From: Carettochelys insculpta
Taxonomy: Eukaryota > Chordata > Testudines > Carettochelyidae
Assembly (NCBI RefSeq): GCF_033958435.1
Contig: NC_134152.1
Span: 13,006,001 to 13,070,000, forward strand
Direction: 5' to 3'
Length of the DNA stretch: 64,000 nucleotides
Made by a program: the position numbers and the translations under genes. Of the stretch, positions 12,135-22,859 are shown in pieces (the stretch's first letter is position 1; the number at the start of each line of letters is the position of its first letter). Under the pieces are notes generated by a model that saw only the letters and a list, made by a program, of their open reading frames with translations, did no database searches and was not told where the DNA came from.

Positions 12135-12212
12135 CCCTGCTCTGCCCCAGGCAGATGGTGAATTTAATCCTAGTCTTCCACTTCCCATATGAGGGCCCTA
12201 ATCACTACACTA
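12135..12212 (-). repeat. tRNA-SINE/MIR-like head, antisense
   Basis: Antisense stretch including GGTGAATTTAATCCTAGTCT and AGGGCCCTAATCACTACACT, which read on minus give a B-box-like and A-box-like pair. Short and degenerate. Confidence 0.4.
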
Positions 12213-12814
12213 CATTTTTATAATGGAGAAGTTACTATCTCTTCCTCTGGCTGGTTTCTGAATCTAGCTTTTCTTTTGCTTTTCTTTTAAAAATGACCAG
12301 ATAATTACAGGTTGAAAAAAAAAAACATTTTGTCAAATCTGAAATGAAATTTGTTTGGACTTATTTGATTCACTAGAACTTTTAGTTTCAGTCATGGTTG
12401 AAATACACACACACACAAACACGCACACACTTGCTATTTATCTATCTGTAGTCATTGAACTCACTGCTTCTGCATCCATCTCTTTGTCTTTATTCATGAA
12501 TAGCAAACAGTGGGCAATCTTGCATAGGAAAATCAGAGTATTATGATGGTTGGCAATCTTTTGGTTACCTAGAGTAGAGAGGAAAGAAGTTTTATCCATA
12601 AATTAATTATTATGTTTCCTGCCTGCATCATTAATAATAGTTTTATTTAGTCATCTTAGTTTCTATTCCTGGGGACTAGAACATCAGATGATAGCTGGGT
12701 GAATAATGGGTTCACTGGCAATTTCAAAAGATACCAAACAATTCTTTTGTTTTGGATCAAATTGAAAATACCAATTTCCAAAAAAAAAAAAAAAAAAAGT
12801 CATTGAACTTTTTA
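12213..12814. other. low-complexity and unassigned sequence
   Basis: Holds a short CA-rich microsatellite near 12404-12430 and an uninterrupted run of about 19 A at 12781-12799, just before the truncated 3' end of an LTR copy. No gene is recognised. Confidence 0.5.
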
Positions 12815-12829
12815 AGAGTCCCGAGACGC

Positions 12830-13155
12830 CCAGCCCTTGGCCTAGGGCGGGCAGCACCCAAAAAGGGGTTAGAACACCAGCCCCACACTCAGTTCGGGGC
12901 AGTCAGCAGTTCACCCTTACAATCCAATACAGGCCCCAGCCCCCAGTCTAGGGCGGGGCAGCAGTTCTCAATAGCAATACAGTAGAGGCCCAGCCCTCAG
13001 TTCAGGGCGGGCAGCAATTCACAGCCTTAACACAATTCCGGCCCAGCCCTCAGTCCAGGGCAGGGCAGCAACACAAGGGTTTGAGCACGGGCCCAGCCCT
13101 CAGTTTGGGGCGGGGCAACAGCACAAAGGTTTGAGCACAGGCCCAGCGCAGGCTG
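12830..13155 (-). repeat. GC-rich minisatellite within LTR copy 1
   Basis: Roughly six or seven imperfect units of about 45-60 bp, each with GGCCCAGCCCTCAGT and GGGGCGGGGCAGCA. Read on minus this is the same unit as in LTR copy 2 (CCCCGCCCTGAACTGAGGGC). Each unit contains an Sp1-type GC box. Confidence 0.8.
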
Positions 13156-13231
13156 GCCCTGTCAAGGAGAGGGTAGAGGATCGCAGGCCGTCCCACTCCA
13201 CTGCGACCCGGCCCGGGACCCTGGGGGTCGC

Positions 13232-13735
13232 TCACACACGACCACGGCAGTGGGGATCCAGGCCGCAACACACTGCCATGGGTTCAGGAGCGTCGTTCCC
13301 CAGGCCACTTCCTACTTCTACCTCCACTGGCGGAAGGTCCCAGTCCATCTGGTCAGGGGGTCCCACAGGGTCAGTCTCCTCCAGATCGTCCACCTTCGGG
13401 GGCTCCGGCCAGTCGCTCACATCAATGTCATTGGGATAGTCAGGCGGCGGTTGCACGGTGGACCCGAGGCGATCCTGGGCCTGAGGGTTGCAGGGATCCG
13501 CCGGGACTCTGGGGCTTCTTCCAAGGCCGGGGGTCTCCGCCGGTATGAGGGTCCTGGCAGGTCTGGGAAGTCCAGGTAGTCCCCCTGGGGCATCTGGATC
13601 CGGGGTTGTTCGGAGCCACTGGGGGCTTGCTTCTCTGGCCTGGCCGGGAGGCAACAAGCCCTCCGCCCTTAGCACCGGGGAGTTCGTGCAGGCGCATCCT
13701 CCCTGCCCGGAGGCCAAGGCTTTAATGGGTCCCAA
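13232..13735 (-). CDS. LTR-embedded open frame, copy 1
   Basis: An uninterrupted frame of 167 codons within the LTR. It is Pro/Gly-rich at the N-terminus and acidic towards the C-terminus, with [18 protein letters not shown] and VEVEVGSGLGN, ending in a Cys/His segment (AVCCGLDPHCRGRV). The frame at 56102-56800 ends in a closely similar protein although the two LTRs lie at distant sites and in opposite orientation. I recognise no known domain, signal peptide or membrane segment. Conservation of the frame may reflect coding function or simply the shared ancestry of the LTR; I cannot separate these by eye. Confidence 0.4.
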   Translation of the reverse strand: MGPIKALASGQGGCACTNSPVLRAEGLLPPGQAREASPQWLRTTPDPDAPGGLPGLPRPARTLIPAETPGLGRSPRVPADPCNPQAQDRLGSTVQPPPDYPNDIDVSDWPEPPKVDDLEETDPVGPPDQMDWDLPPVEVEVGSGLGNDAPEPMAVCCGLDPHCRGRV

Positions 13736-13848
13736 GCCCTGCCCTTGGCCTTTCTAGCCCTGGGCCCCGCCCCCTGAGGGGCGGGCCTCTGATGTTCTGG
13801 TTCCGGGCCCGCCCACCAGGGCCTCTGCGCAGCCTCATCTTCCTCTGA

Positions 13849-14559
13849 AGCTACATCTACACGTGAAGCCTAGATCGAAGTAGCCTATTTCGATGTGGAG
13901 ACATTGCAATAGGCTATTTCGATGAATAATATCTACACGTCCTCCAGGGCTGACAAGGTCGATGTTCAACATCGACGTTGCGCAGCACCACATCGAAATA
14001 GGCGCAGCGAGGGAACGTCTACACGCCAAAGTAGCACACATCAAAATAAGGGTGCCAGGAACAGCTGCAGACAGGGTCACAGGGCGGATTCAACAGCAAG
14101 CTGCTCCCTTAAAGGGCCCCTCCCAGACACACTTGCACTAAACAGCACAAGATCCACAGAGCCGACAACTGGTTGCAGACCCTGTGCGTGCAGCACGGAC
14201 CCCCAGCTGCAGCAGCAACAGCCAGAAGCCCTGGGCTAAGGACTGCTGCACACGGTGACCATAGATCCCCGCAGGGGCTGGAGAGAGAGCGTCTCTCAAC
14301 CCCCCAGCTGATGGCCGCCATGGAGGACCCCGCAATTTTGATGTTGCGGGACGCGCAATGACTACACGTTCCCTACTTCGACGTTGAACGTCGAAGTAGG
14401 GCACTATTCACATCCCCTCATGGGGTTAGCGACTTCGATGTCTCGCCGCCTAACGTTGATGTTAACATTGAAATAGCGCCCAACACATGTAGCCATGACA
14501 GGTGCTATTTCGAAGTTAGTGCCGCTACTTCGAAATAGCGTGCACGTGTAGACACGGCT
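13849..14559 (+). mobile_element. 711-bp Harbinger MITE, TSD TGA
   Basis: Starts AGCTACATCTACACGTGAAG and ends CACGTGTAGACACGGCT, flanked by TGA at 13846-13848 and 14560-14562. The left half matches the transposase-side end of the autonomous element at 38199 (CATCTACACGTCCTCCAGGG, then CTTAAAGGGCCCCTCCCAGA). The right half matches its Myb-side end (CTCAACCCCCCAGCTGATGG). Between them is the first part of the glutamine-rich leader frame, here with ACG in place of the ATG. It is an internal-deletion derivative. It sits inside LTR copy 1. Confidence 0.9.
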
Positions 14560-14785
14560 TGAGTCAGCAGGAGGCCATACTGACTCACTACAAAGTACAA
14601 GACAAAACAGTCAAGTCAATATGTTGAAAATAAATTATTAGGTTTGATTCAAAAGGTTTCCTTCAGCTTTTCAGGCTTTTTGCCAAAAGCAGAGGAAAGG
14701 TAGACTAGGTTCCTAAATGGAGGAATGCTCACCATCTCCATGCAGGTAAGCTTTAGTTTAATGGGTGTAGGATTCAGCTGGGATG

Positions 14786-14895
14786 CGGGAAATTGAGAGT
14801 CAGTTCTTCCCTTTGCCTGGTTTAGAGAAGGGATTTGAACTTGGTTCTTTCACATTGTAGGAGTGCACTGGAATAACTATAGCTGACCTGTGAGG
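14786..14895 (-). repeat. possible tRNA-SINE fragment, antisense
   Basis: Antisense GGGATTTGAACTTGGTTCTT resembles a B box region, with an A-box-like TGCACTGGAATAACTATAGC beyond it. Degenerate. Confidence 0.35.
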
Positions 14896-14906
14896 TCTTA
14901 CACAGA

Positions 14907-15305
14907 GTCTGCATCTACACAAGCAAGTTCTTGAGAAAAGGTGGGCTTTTTCTGAAAGAATCCACACAGTGTTTGCACACAAAATTCCCAGATGAGGAAG
15001 AGAGTATTTTACTGAAAGATTTTTTTAGAAAAAAACTTGTGTAGATGCCCAAGCGGCCCTTTTTTGAAAGAGCAGTCCTCATGGTGCTGGATTTTTCGAT
15101 CTCTGGCCCATTCTTTTGAAAGAGCGGGGGTTGTGTGGATGTTCTCTATTGAAAGAGAGGATCAATTTCTTGATCAATTTTTTTGTGTGTCGACATGGTC
15201 TTTCAAAAGAAGAGACGTTTTTGTTTGTTCATTTTTTTGTTTTTTTCTGGAAGAGCTCTGCCAGAAAAGCATCTTTGGAAACACTGTTGTAGTGCAGATG
15301 TAGCC
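14907..15305. mobile_element. ~400-bp MITE, Harbinger-like ends
   Basis: Left end GTCTGCATCTACACAAGC and right end GTAGTGCAGATGTAGCC are inverted. The interior is rich in CTGAAAGA, TTTTGAAAGAGC and similar motifs in both orientations, as at the ends of the element at 23413-27629. No clean target duplication is visible and no protein is encoded. Confidence 0.65.
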
Positions 15306-15626
15306 AAAGCGTCTCACATAATAATTTTCTTATTTATTCCATTTTGACTTTCAAGTTGAAGTTCAGTAGCCAGTGGACTCTATTTTAGCGTAAACAGGCA
15401 TGGAAAATTTTTCTGTTTTTTGAGGGCCTGGCATTAATTGGTTACTTGAGGCATACTTCTCACATATGTCTCTGGCAGTTTGAAATATGTCTCAGTTTAA
15501 CCTTGGACAGTTGAATAGTAAGCCATAAGGCATGCTATTCAACTATCTGTCTACGGTCCCTAATTTTCAAAATACTCTATTCATGGCTATTTTCTGAAAC
15601 TCTCATATTTTGCTTTGAAAGATCAG
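15306..15626. other. unassigned sequence
   Basis: AT-rich; nothing recognised. Confidence 0.4.
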
Positions 15627-15884
15627 AGAATCATAGAATCCTAAGGCTGCAAGGGATCTCAGGAGGTCATCTCGTCCAGCCACTTGCCTGAAGCAGGATC
15701 AACCCTAACTCATTCCAGCCAGGACTTTGTCAAGCTGAGACTTAAAAATCTCTAGGGAGGGATATTCAACCCCCACTCTAGGTAAAGAATTCCAGCACTT
15801 CACCATTCTCCTGGTGACATAGTTTTTTTTTACTATCCAACCTTCCCCTCTCCCTGTGTAACTTCAGACATGCCCCCTTTGTCA
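15627..15884 (-). mobile_element. CR1 3' fragment
   Basis: Begins AGAATCATAGAATCCTAAGG, followed by AGGAGGTCATCTCGTCCAGC and the downstream blocks of the CR1 3' region in antisense. About 250 bp, truncated on the 5' side where MITE-like sequence begins. Confidence 0.85.
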
Positions 15885-16040
15885 GCAGAACAACATTTGC
15901 ACTACGTTTTTTTCTGTGTGCAGCAGCCTCTGCCAGCGAGCAAATATGCAAATGAGTTTCATTTGCATTTTCAAGACTGTCCATTTGCATACTGCTGCTG
16001 GCAGTTTAGGTCAGTGTAATCGTAACCACTGAGTGAAGCC
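15885..16040. mobile_element. MITE fragment related to 20957-21410
   Basis: Contains TTTGTCAGCAGAACAACATTTG, ATATGCAAATGAG and GCATACTGCTGCTGGCAGTT, all of which recur in inverted order at 20957-21410. One end is missing. Confidence 0.5.
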
Positions 16041-16344
16041 ACACCTTTTTTCTCCTCGCTTGTCCAGTGTCCAGTAACAAATCTGGATTTCAGTAAAAAG
16101 CAGCCGACTCAGGGTATACTTACTGCAGTTCAGTGTGCCACAATCAAACACCTGGAGTTCATTTTGCTGCCTCTGTGAAATTGAGTTGCTTGCAGGGCAT
16201 TTTAAAGAACACCAGGCTCCCTGGTAGCCTCAGCATCCTGCCAGTGAGGGACAAACTTCCGATTGTATCTCCTTTTGTGACTGCACCTTTTTTGCTTGGC
16301 TTGAATGTTGTTCTTTTTTCCAGACCTCCTTAGAAGGTGACCGA
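16041..16344. other. unassigned sequence
   Basis: Nothing recognised beyond short unsupported open frames. Confidence 0.4.
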
Positions 16345-16625
16345 TTCAGAAGAAAGCTTGGTCTGCACAGGGAAATAAGGGGAAACTAGGATCCCCCTCA
16401 TATTTGCACTTACTCTGAGTGAGCTACCTGACGTTTAGGTCAAGAGCTGCAGGATTAATGGGTGCTGTACACCTGAAGTAGATGGATAGGGAGAGACAGG
16501 AAACAGGAAGAGCCAGGTGGCTTTTGAACTAAACTTCAGGTAGCTCACTCAGAATAAGTGCAAATTTGAGGAGGATCCTAGTTTCCCCCTTATTCCCCTG
16601 TGCAGACTAAGCTTCCTTCTGACTA
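16345..16625. repeat. fold-back element with ~105-bp arms
   Basis: The left arm (16345-16449; AAGCTTGGTCTGCACAGGG, AAACTAGGATCC, GTGAGCTACCTGA) is repeated in inverted order on the right (16519-16625; TCAGGTAGCTCAC, GGATCCTAGTTTCC, CTGTGCAGACTAAGCTT). A spacer of about 70 bp separates them. It has no coding capacity and is likely a MITE of a family different from the GGCTNNRTCTACAC group. Confidence 0.75.
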
Positions 16626-17773
16626 GCATTAGCTAGAATAGCAGTGCAAATACACCATACCCATTTATTGCTGGCATAGTCAGGGAAGGAATCATAGCTA
16701 TTCAATGACTTTGATTTTCCCTGACCCTTACATGGAGCACACAGACTATTGGGTTTTGCACCCTTACTACTAGCACTCTTGTGCAAAGACCAGTAAGAAA
16801 CTGATGGTATGTTACTATTATTTAATGGGCATTAACTGGAACTTTTCTAGAATAATTTTCTGTGCCCCCCAATATGATGCAAACTAAGATCTCCTTTGTA
16901 TTCCTTATGGCACCCTATGGTAGCAACTGTACTTAACTGTAAGTACGTCATCTGCCAGCAGAGATCTCAAGTTATTTCAGCATCTAATGGGTCTTCACAG
17001 CATAGCCACAGATGCCTGCAATTTTACTGGATTGAAGTGTATATGTGGGGTGGGGGAGGGTAAGTTAGAGCTTAAAAAGAGAGACTTAAAATTTACTTGT
17101 AGTTAAAAAGCCAGTTATTTGAGAGTTCTGGATGATAGAATGCCAGATATGAAAAAACTTTATCGTACAATATCAGAGAAAGATGCTTACATAATATTTT
17201 TGTACTAATATTTGCTTTATGTTCCCATGGACTTCACTGACAAATCGTTAGAAATATCTTATATACTGCAGAATAATTTATGGTAGAATGGTATTTATTT
17301 GTCAACTCCATGTAAATTTCCAAAGACTTGTTGATCTTACCAATTAATTAAGCATCAAAGGAAGAGCCTTACTTTATTCCTTATAGGATGACTTTGTGAT
17401 TTGGTTAATTATTTTAAATATTTTCTTTCTGCTATTTACCATACAGCAATAGGAAGTGAAAAATAGAGTTCTGACATGGTATTTTCTCCCACCAGCTGAG
17501 TGTTAAAAAAATGGATGTCTGAAGTTCTTCATCTAAATCCAGATTTAGCACCTAAATAAGTCACCTAGGCGTTTTCCCGTATAACCATGCCTCCAGTGTT
17601 TGTCCAGAATGCAGCCTTTCATTCCGCTCTTTCTTAATGTTCTTCTTTCCCAAAACAACACAAAGTTAAAATTCCTGAGCTGCCTCACATACATCTTTAT
17701 TTTAGTTTTTGACATGTGTCTGTGTTTTTGATTGAGGCTACTATAGGCAATACTGTATATAATTAATAAACCA
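16626..17773. other. unassigned sequence
   Basis: AT-rich; no gene, repeat or RNA recognised. Confidence 0.45.
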
Positions 17774-18935
17774 AAGAATCGCAGAATCACAGGGCTGGAA
17801 GGGACCTCAGGAGGTCATCTAGTCCAGCTCCCTGCTTCAAGCAGGATCAACCCCCCACTAAGTCATCTCAGCCAGGACCTTGTCCAGCCAGGACTTAAAA
17901 ACCTCAAGGGATGGAAAATCCACCACCTCTCTAGGTAACGCATTCCAATGCTTTACCACCCTCCTCGTGAAATAATTTTTCCTAATATCTAACCTACACC
18001 TCTCCCTCTTCAACTTCAGACCATTACTTCTTGTTCTGCCATCTGGCACCACTGAGAACAGTTTCTCACCCTCTGTTTTAGAGCTCCCCTTCTGGAAGTT
18101 GAAGGCTGCCATTAAATCACCTCTAAGTCTTCTCTTCTGCAAACTAAACAAGCCCAAATCCCTCAGCCTATCGTCGTAGGTCTTGTGCTCCAGCCCCTTA
18201 ATCATTTTTGTTGCCCTCCGCTGAAACTGCTCCAGCAAATCCACATCATTTTTATACTGGGGTGCCCAAAACTGGACACAATATTCCATATGTGACCTCA
18301 CCAGTGCCGAATAGAGGGGAATAACTACTTCTCTAGATCTGCTTGAAGTGCTCCTCCTAATGCACCCTAGTATGCTGTTAGCCTTCTTGGCTACAAGGGC
18401 ACACTGTTTACTCATATCCAGCCTTTCATCCACCATAGCCCTAGGTCCCTTTCCATCATACTGCTGCTGAGCCAGTTGGTCCCCAGCCTGTAAAAATGCT
18501 TGGGATTCTTCCGCCACAGGTGCAGCACTCTACACTTCTCCTTGTTGAACTGCATCAGATTTGTTTTGGCCCAGTCCTCCAATTTATGCAGGTTTCTCTG
18601 GATTCTCTCTCTACCCTCCAACATAGCTACCTCTCCCCCTAGTTTTGTGTCATCTGCAAACTTGCTGAGGGTGCAACCCAGTCCCTCATCCAGGTCATTA
18701 ATAAAGATGTCGAATAACACCAGCCCCAGCACTGACCCTTGCGGCACTCCGCTTGAAACAGCCCGCCATCCAGATATCGAGCCATTGACTACTACCCGTT
18801 GGGCCCGACCATCAAGCCAGCTTTCTATCCATCTTATAGTCCAAGGATCCAATCCATATTTCCTTAACTTATGGACAAGAATGTTGTGGGAGACTGTACC
18901 AAAAGCCTTGCTGAAGTCAAGGTATATCACATGAG
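17774..18935 (-). mobile_element. CR1 LINE, 3' part (interrupted copy)
   Basis: Begins with the antisense CR1 tail (GAATCACAGGGCTGGAAGGG). The minus strand encodes ORF2 reverse transcriptase from YLDFSKAF to the catalytic [11 protein letters not shown] (18930-18412), continuing after a frameshift through LVRSHMEYCVQFWAPQYK to the C-terminus (18517-17858). The coding sequence is cut at about 18935 by the 711-bp MITE and resumes at 19647. The catalytic aspartates are kept but the frame is broken. Confidence 0.92.
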
Positions 18936-19646
18936 GGCTGCGTCTACACGTGCACGCTACTTCGAAGTAGCGGCAGTAACTTCGAAATAGCGCCCGTCAC
19001 GTCTACACGTGTTGGGCGCTATTTCGAAGTTGAAATCGACGTTAGGCGGCGAGACGTCGAAGTCGCTAACCCCATGAGCGGATGGGAATAGCGCCCTACT
19101 TCGACGTTCAACGTCGAAGTAGGGACAGTGTAGACGATCCGCGTCCCGCAACATCGAAATAGCGGGGTCCTCCATGGCGGCCATCAGCTGGGGGGTTGAG
19201 AGATACTCTCTCTCCAGCCCTTGCGGGGCTCTGTGGTCACCGTGGGCAGCAGCCCTTAGCCCAGGGCTTCTGGCTGCTGCTGCTGCAGCTGGGGGTCCGT
19301 GCTGCATATACAGGGTCTGCAACTAGTTGTTGGCTCTGTGTATCTTGCACTGTTTAATGAAAGTGTGTCTGGGAGGGGCCCTTTAAGGGAGCGACTTGCT
19401 GTTGAGTCCGCCCCATGACCCTGTCTGCAGCTGTGCCTGGCTCCCTTATTTCGATGTGTGCTACTTTGGCGTGTAGACGTTCCCTCGCTGTGCCTATTTC
19501 GATGTTGGGCTGAGCAACGTCGAAGTTGAACATCGACGTTGCCAGCCCTGGAGGACGTGTAGACGTTATTCATCGAAATAGCCTATTTCGATGTCGCAAC
19601 ATCGAAATAAGCTATTTCGAAGTTGGGTGCACGTGTAGACGTAGCC
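18936..19646 (-). mobile_element. 711-bp Harbinger MITE inside a CR1
   Basis: Starts GGCTGCGTCTACACGTGCAC and ends GTGCACGTGTAGACGTAGCC. Orientation is opposite to 13849-14559. It is almost the same sequence as 62585-63294 over its whole length, so the two copies are young relative to their surroundings. It lies in the CR1 reverse transcriptase gene, between ...TATATCACAT and CCACTGACTTCC. The junction shows an extra GAG on the left and no clean 3-bp duplication. Confidence 0.92.
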
Positions 19647-20165
19647 CCACTGACTTCCCCATGTCCACAGAGCTTGTTACCTCATCATAGAAGCTAATCA
19701 CATTGGTCAGGGAGGACTTGCTCCTTGTGAATCCATGTTGTCCACTTATGATCACTTTCCCCTCTTCCAAGTACTCCAAAATGGATTCCTTGAGGATTCC
19801 CTCCATTATTTTCCCAGGGATTGAGGTAAGGCTGACAGGTCTGTAGTTCCCTGGATTGTCCTTCTTTCATTTTTTAAAGATGGGCACTATGTTTGCCTTC
19901 TTCCAGTCATCCGGTATCTCCCCTGATCTCCAAGATACTTCAAGGATAATGGCCAAAGTTTCAGCAATGACTTCTGCCAATTCCCTCAGTACCCTTGGGT
20001 GCATTAAATCCAGACCCATGGACTTGTGCACATCTAGTTTTTCTAGATAGCTGAGAACTTGTTCCTTCCCCACAAATGGCTGTCCTCCCCCTTCTCATAC
20101 TGCATTGTCTAGGACCATCATGTGGAAGTTGACTTTGTCCATGAAGACTGAGGCAAAAAAACCAT
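19647..20165 (-). mobile_element. CR1 LINE, 5' part of the same copy
   Basis: Continues the CR1 after the MITE: minus-strand frames carry GKEQVLSYLEKLDVHKSMG and the region upstream of the reverse transcriptase core ([20 protein letters not shown]). It is 5'-truncated near 20165. Confidence 0.9.
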
Positions 20166-20747
20166 AACTAATGGGAATCTAGAGCACATGATGCCAGATG
20201 CTGTGCCTACAGAAAGTAATATGTGAAGAATTTCTAACCTAAATAAACAGACACATGGCAGGCTTTTTTCTACTCAATATTTCGATGAGGAAAATATTTT
20301 TTTCTAGATTTTCCACTGAATATAAGACATTTGGGGCACAAAATTAAAAACAGAAGTATTTCAACCAACTGCTAAATATTTCAATTTGAACATGTTTCTG
20401 TGGAACCTTGTAGAAGCAGAAGCTCAGGATCATCACATTTCTATTTTCCACTGTTTTCCCCATGTCTGGAGGTGCCTGCCAGGCTGAATGGTTCCACACC
20501 TTTGCTTGATGTGGTTGCCTGTGAAGTCCATTGCTGGGCAGTGCTGATGCAGGTGTGCAGGACAATCTCCCTACTCCTTACAGCTCTGGCTTGTGAAGCC
20601 TTAAACCAAGCAGCTAGACAGCAAAAAGGAGCAGTTCAACAGCAGGCTCAGCAGACAGAGTGTATGTTTGGATGCTTGAAGGAAAGGTGGTGAAGTTTAT
20701 ATGAGAACCAGTGAACCAGACGCCCTCTCTTTTGACAGATCCCCCTT
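20166..20747. other. unassigned sequence
   Basis: No gene recognised. A frame of about 97 codons at 20400-20693 has some resemblance to the tail of a Harbinger transposase (ECMFGCLKERW), too weak to call. Confidence 0.4.
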
Positions 20748-20931
20748 GCCGAAGCGTCTACACTATTTTTCTGTCAACAGCATCTGTCAAGAGAGGCTCT
20801 GTGCCTCGGATGATCGAGACTGAACTCTTCCAGAAAACTGCTGCATTCTGTCCACAGATTCTCAAGTTTTGTCAACAGAACTGAGGTTTTGTCGACAAAA
20901 TTCTCTATTTTAGACATAGCTCAAGCACGAC
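20748..20931. mobile_element. short MITE, TGTCRACA type
   Basis: Left end CGAAGCGTCTACACTATTTT with CTGTCAACAG, right end GTTTTGTCGACAAAATTCTC then TTTTAGACATAGC. Subterminal GTCRACA motifs match the ends of the element at 30689-34767, so this is probably its non-autonomous derivative. Confidence 0.6.
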
Positions 20932-20956
20932 CTCCAGCAAGCTGCTTCCCCTCTTT

Positions 20957-21410
20957 ATTTGTGTCTACACTACAGATTTCTGCTGGCAGAAGAGGCTTTC
21001 TCTTGACAAAACTAGGGAGTTTCCAGTTGGGTGTTCATTCAACAGAGGGCTGAGCAGTCTGGCCACTCCCTGTTGACAGAGGGCACTGACGGGGGAGACT
21101 GTATGAGGTGTGGAAAGCTGCAGTTACACTGACCTGAACTGCCAGCAGCAGTATGCAAATTGGAGGTCTCAAAAATGCAAAAGATGCTTATTTGCATATT
21201 CACTCACCAGCAGAGACTGCTCTCAGCAGAAAAAAAGCAGTGTAAATATGGTTCTGCTGGTAAAACCCCATCTTTGTCGGTAGCCTCTTATGCCTGGAAA
21301 AAAGGCATAAAAGGCTGCTGATGAGTATGTGTGTGGGGGGAGTTTTGACGGCAGAACCACATTTACGCTGCTTTTTTTCTGCTGGCAGTAGCCATTTTCC
21401 AGCCTTTGAC
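20957..21410. mobile_element. ~450-bp MITE, CTGCTGGCAG type
   Basis: Left end TGTCTACACTACAGATTTCTG plus CTGGCAGAAGAGG; right end CTGCTGGCAGTAGCC. Interior blocks (AGCAGAAAAAAAGCAGTGTA and CACATTTACGCTGCTTTTTT) are inverted copies. No protein is encoded. Confidence 0.6.
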
Positions 21411-21572
21411 AAACACAGGCTAGGGACATCACTCCTACCTATCTTGGCTAATGGACCTAACCTCCATGAATTGATCTAGTTCTTTTTTGAACTCTGTTAA
21501 AGTCTTGGTCTTCACAACCTCCTCTGGCCAAGCCTTCCACAGGCTTCCTATGCACTGGGGTTAAAACAGACA
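21411..21572 (-). mobile_element. L3/CR1-type LINE, 3' segment
   Basis: Antisense 3' region of an old CR1/L3 copy (ATTGATCTAGTTCTTTTTTG, ACCTCCTCTGGCCAAGCCTT). The element continues at 21845 after a MITE. Confidence 0.7.
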
Positions 21573-21844
21573 GGCTATGTCTACACGTGCCCCAAACTTC
21601 GAAATGGCCATGCAAATGGCCATGAGCTCATGGGAATAAGGGGACTTCGAAGAAGGTGGCGTCCTTTCGAAAAGGAACCCCGTCTGGACGCGCCGCGCGG
21701 CTGCAAGGCTCGTCAATTTCGAAGCGCCACTGCCGCCCGCATGCTAATGAAGCGCTGAATATGCATTTCAGCGCTTCATTAGTAAACTTCGAAATGGCCA
21801 TTTGCATGGCCATTTCGAAGTTTGGGGCACATGTAGACACAGCC
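21573..21844. mobile_element. 272-bp MITE, TSD ACA, inside an L3/CR1
   Basis: Starts GGCTATGTCTACACGTGCCC and ends GGGCACATGTAGACACAGCC. The inner arms (AAACTTCGAAATGGCCATGC and its inverse) make it a long palindrome. Perfect 3-bp duplication ACA at 21570-21572 and 21845-21847. Confidence 0.9.
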
Positions 21845-22683
21845 ACAATCAAACAAACCTTCCTTATGTTGGTTTTAAACCTGCTACCCATTAATTTCAT
21901 TGGCTGACCCCTAGTTCTTATGTTACAGGAACAAATAACTTTTCCTTGTTCACTTCTTCCACTCTACTCATAATTGTATATACCTCTGTCATATCCCCCC
22001 CTTAGTCTCCATTTTTCTAAGCTGAAAAGTCCCACTCTTTTTCCTCTTTCTCCATATTGTACCCCTTCCAAACCTCTGATAATTTTGTCGCCCTTTTCTG
22101 AACCTTTTCCAATGCCAATATATTCTTTTTGAGATGAGGCAAACACCTTTGTACACAATATTCAAGATGTGGGCCTACCATGGCTTTCTATAGGGACAGT
22201 AAGATATTCTGTCTTATTCTCTATCGCTTTTTAAATGATTCATAGCATTCTGTTTGCCTTTTTGACTGCTGCAGCACATTGAGTGGATGTTTTTCAGAGA
22301 ACTATCCATAAGGACTCCAAGATCTCTCTCGAGTGGTTACAGATAAATTAGTCCCCATCATTTTGTTTGTATAGTTGGGATTATTTTTCCAATGTGTATT
22401 ACTTTACATTTATCAACATTAAAATTAATTTATCATTTTGTTGCCCAGTCACCTAGTTTTGTGAGATGTTTCTGAAGCACTTCACAATCTACTTTGCTCT
22501 TAACTATTTTGCAAAATTTAGTATCATCAGGTAATTTTGCCACTTCACGGTTTACACCTTTTTCTGAATCATTTATAAATAGGTTGAATAGGATTGGTTA
22601 CCAGCACAGACCCTTGGGGGACAAAGCTAGTTACCGCTCACCATTCTGAAAACTTACCATTTACTACTACCCTTTGTTGTACC
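21845..22683 (-). mobile_element. L3/CR1-type LINE, continued
   Basis: Old antisense LINE copy: ATGTGGGCCTACCATGGCTT, AACTATCCATAAGGACTCCA and TTGTTGCCCAGTCACCTAG are hallmarks of the L3/CR1 reverse transcriptase and thumb region in reptiles. The reading frame is degraded by many stops. Confidence 0.8.
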
Positions 22684-22859
22684 TAACTTTGTCAGTCACC
22701 TTGTTCTTCGCTTCATTAAGACAATTCACATGCGTAAGTATTGTTCTGGGTCAAGGCCACTGGTTAACACCTCACTGTCAACAGATGTCTGAAAACACTT
22801 ATTCAGTCTGCAGTGATAGTCAAAAAGTCTGTCAGAATGTTAGGAATCATTATGAAAAC
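22684..22859. other. junction between two head-on LINE fragments
   Basis: Short stretch without recognisable content; a weak 79-codon frame crosses it. Confidence 0.35.

Larger units (their letters stand above)
12815..14592 (-). mobile_element. solo LTR copy 1 (minus), split by a 711-bp MITE, 3'-truncated
   Basis: On minus the LTR starts TGTAGTGAGTCAGTATGGCC at 14592, is interrupted after about 30 bp by the MITE at 13849-14559, and resumes at 13848 with TCAGAGGAAGATGAGGCTGC. It matches the LTR at 56066-57352, including an internal open frame and a GC-rich tandem array. Its 3' end is missing: the expected end (as at 57352) is not found, and similarity stops near 12815 beside an A tract. Bounding the 5' end through the MITE relies on the 3-bp duplication TGA on both sides. 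Confidence 0.8.

Noticed and set aside
12781..12799. A tract as a retrogene poly(A) tail
   Set aside because: It borders the truncated 3' side of a minus-strand LTR and no processed gene precedes it on plus.
13232..13735. Retroviral envelope or gag in the LTR frame
   Set aside because: No signal peptide, membrane segment, zinc knuckle or other retroviral hallmark is visible; the frame lies within the LTR itself.
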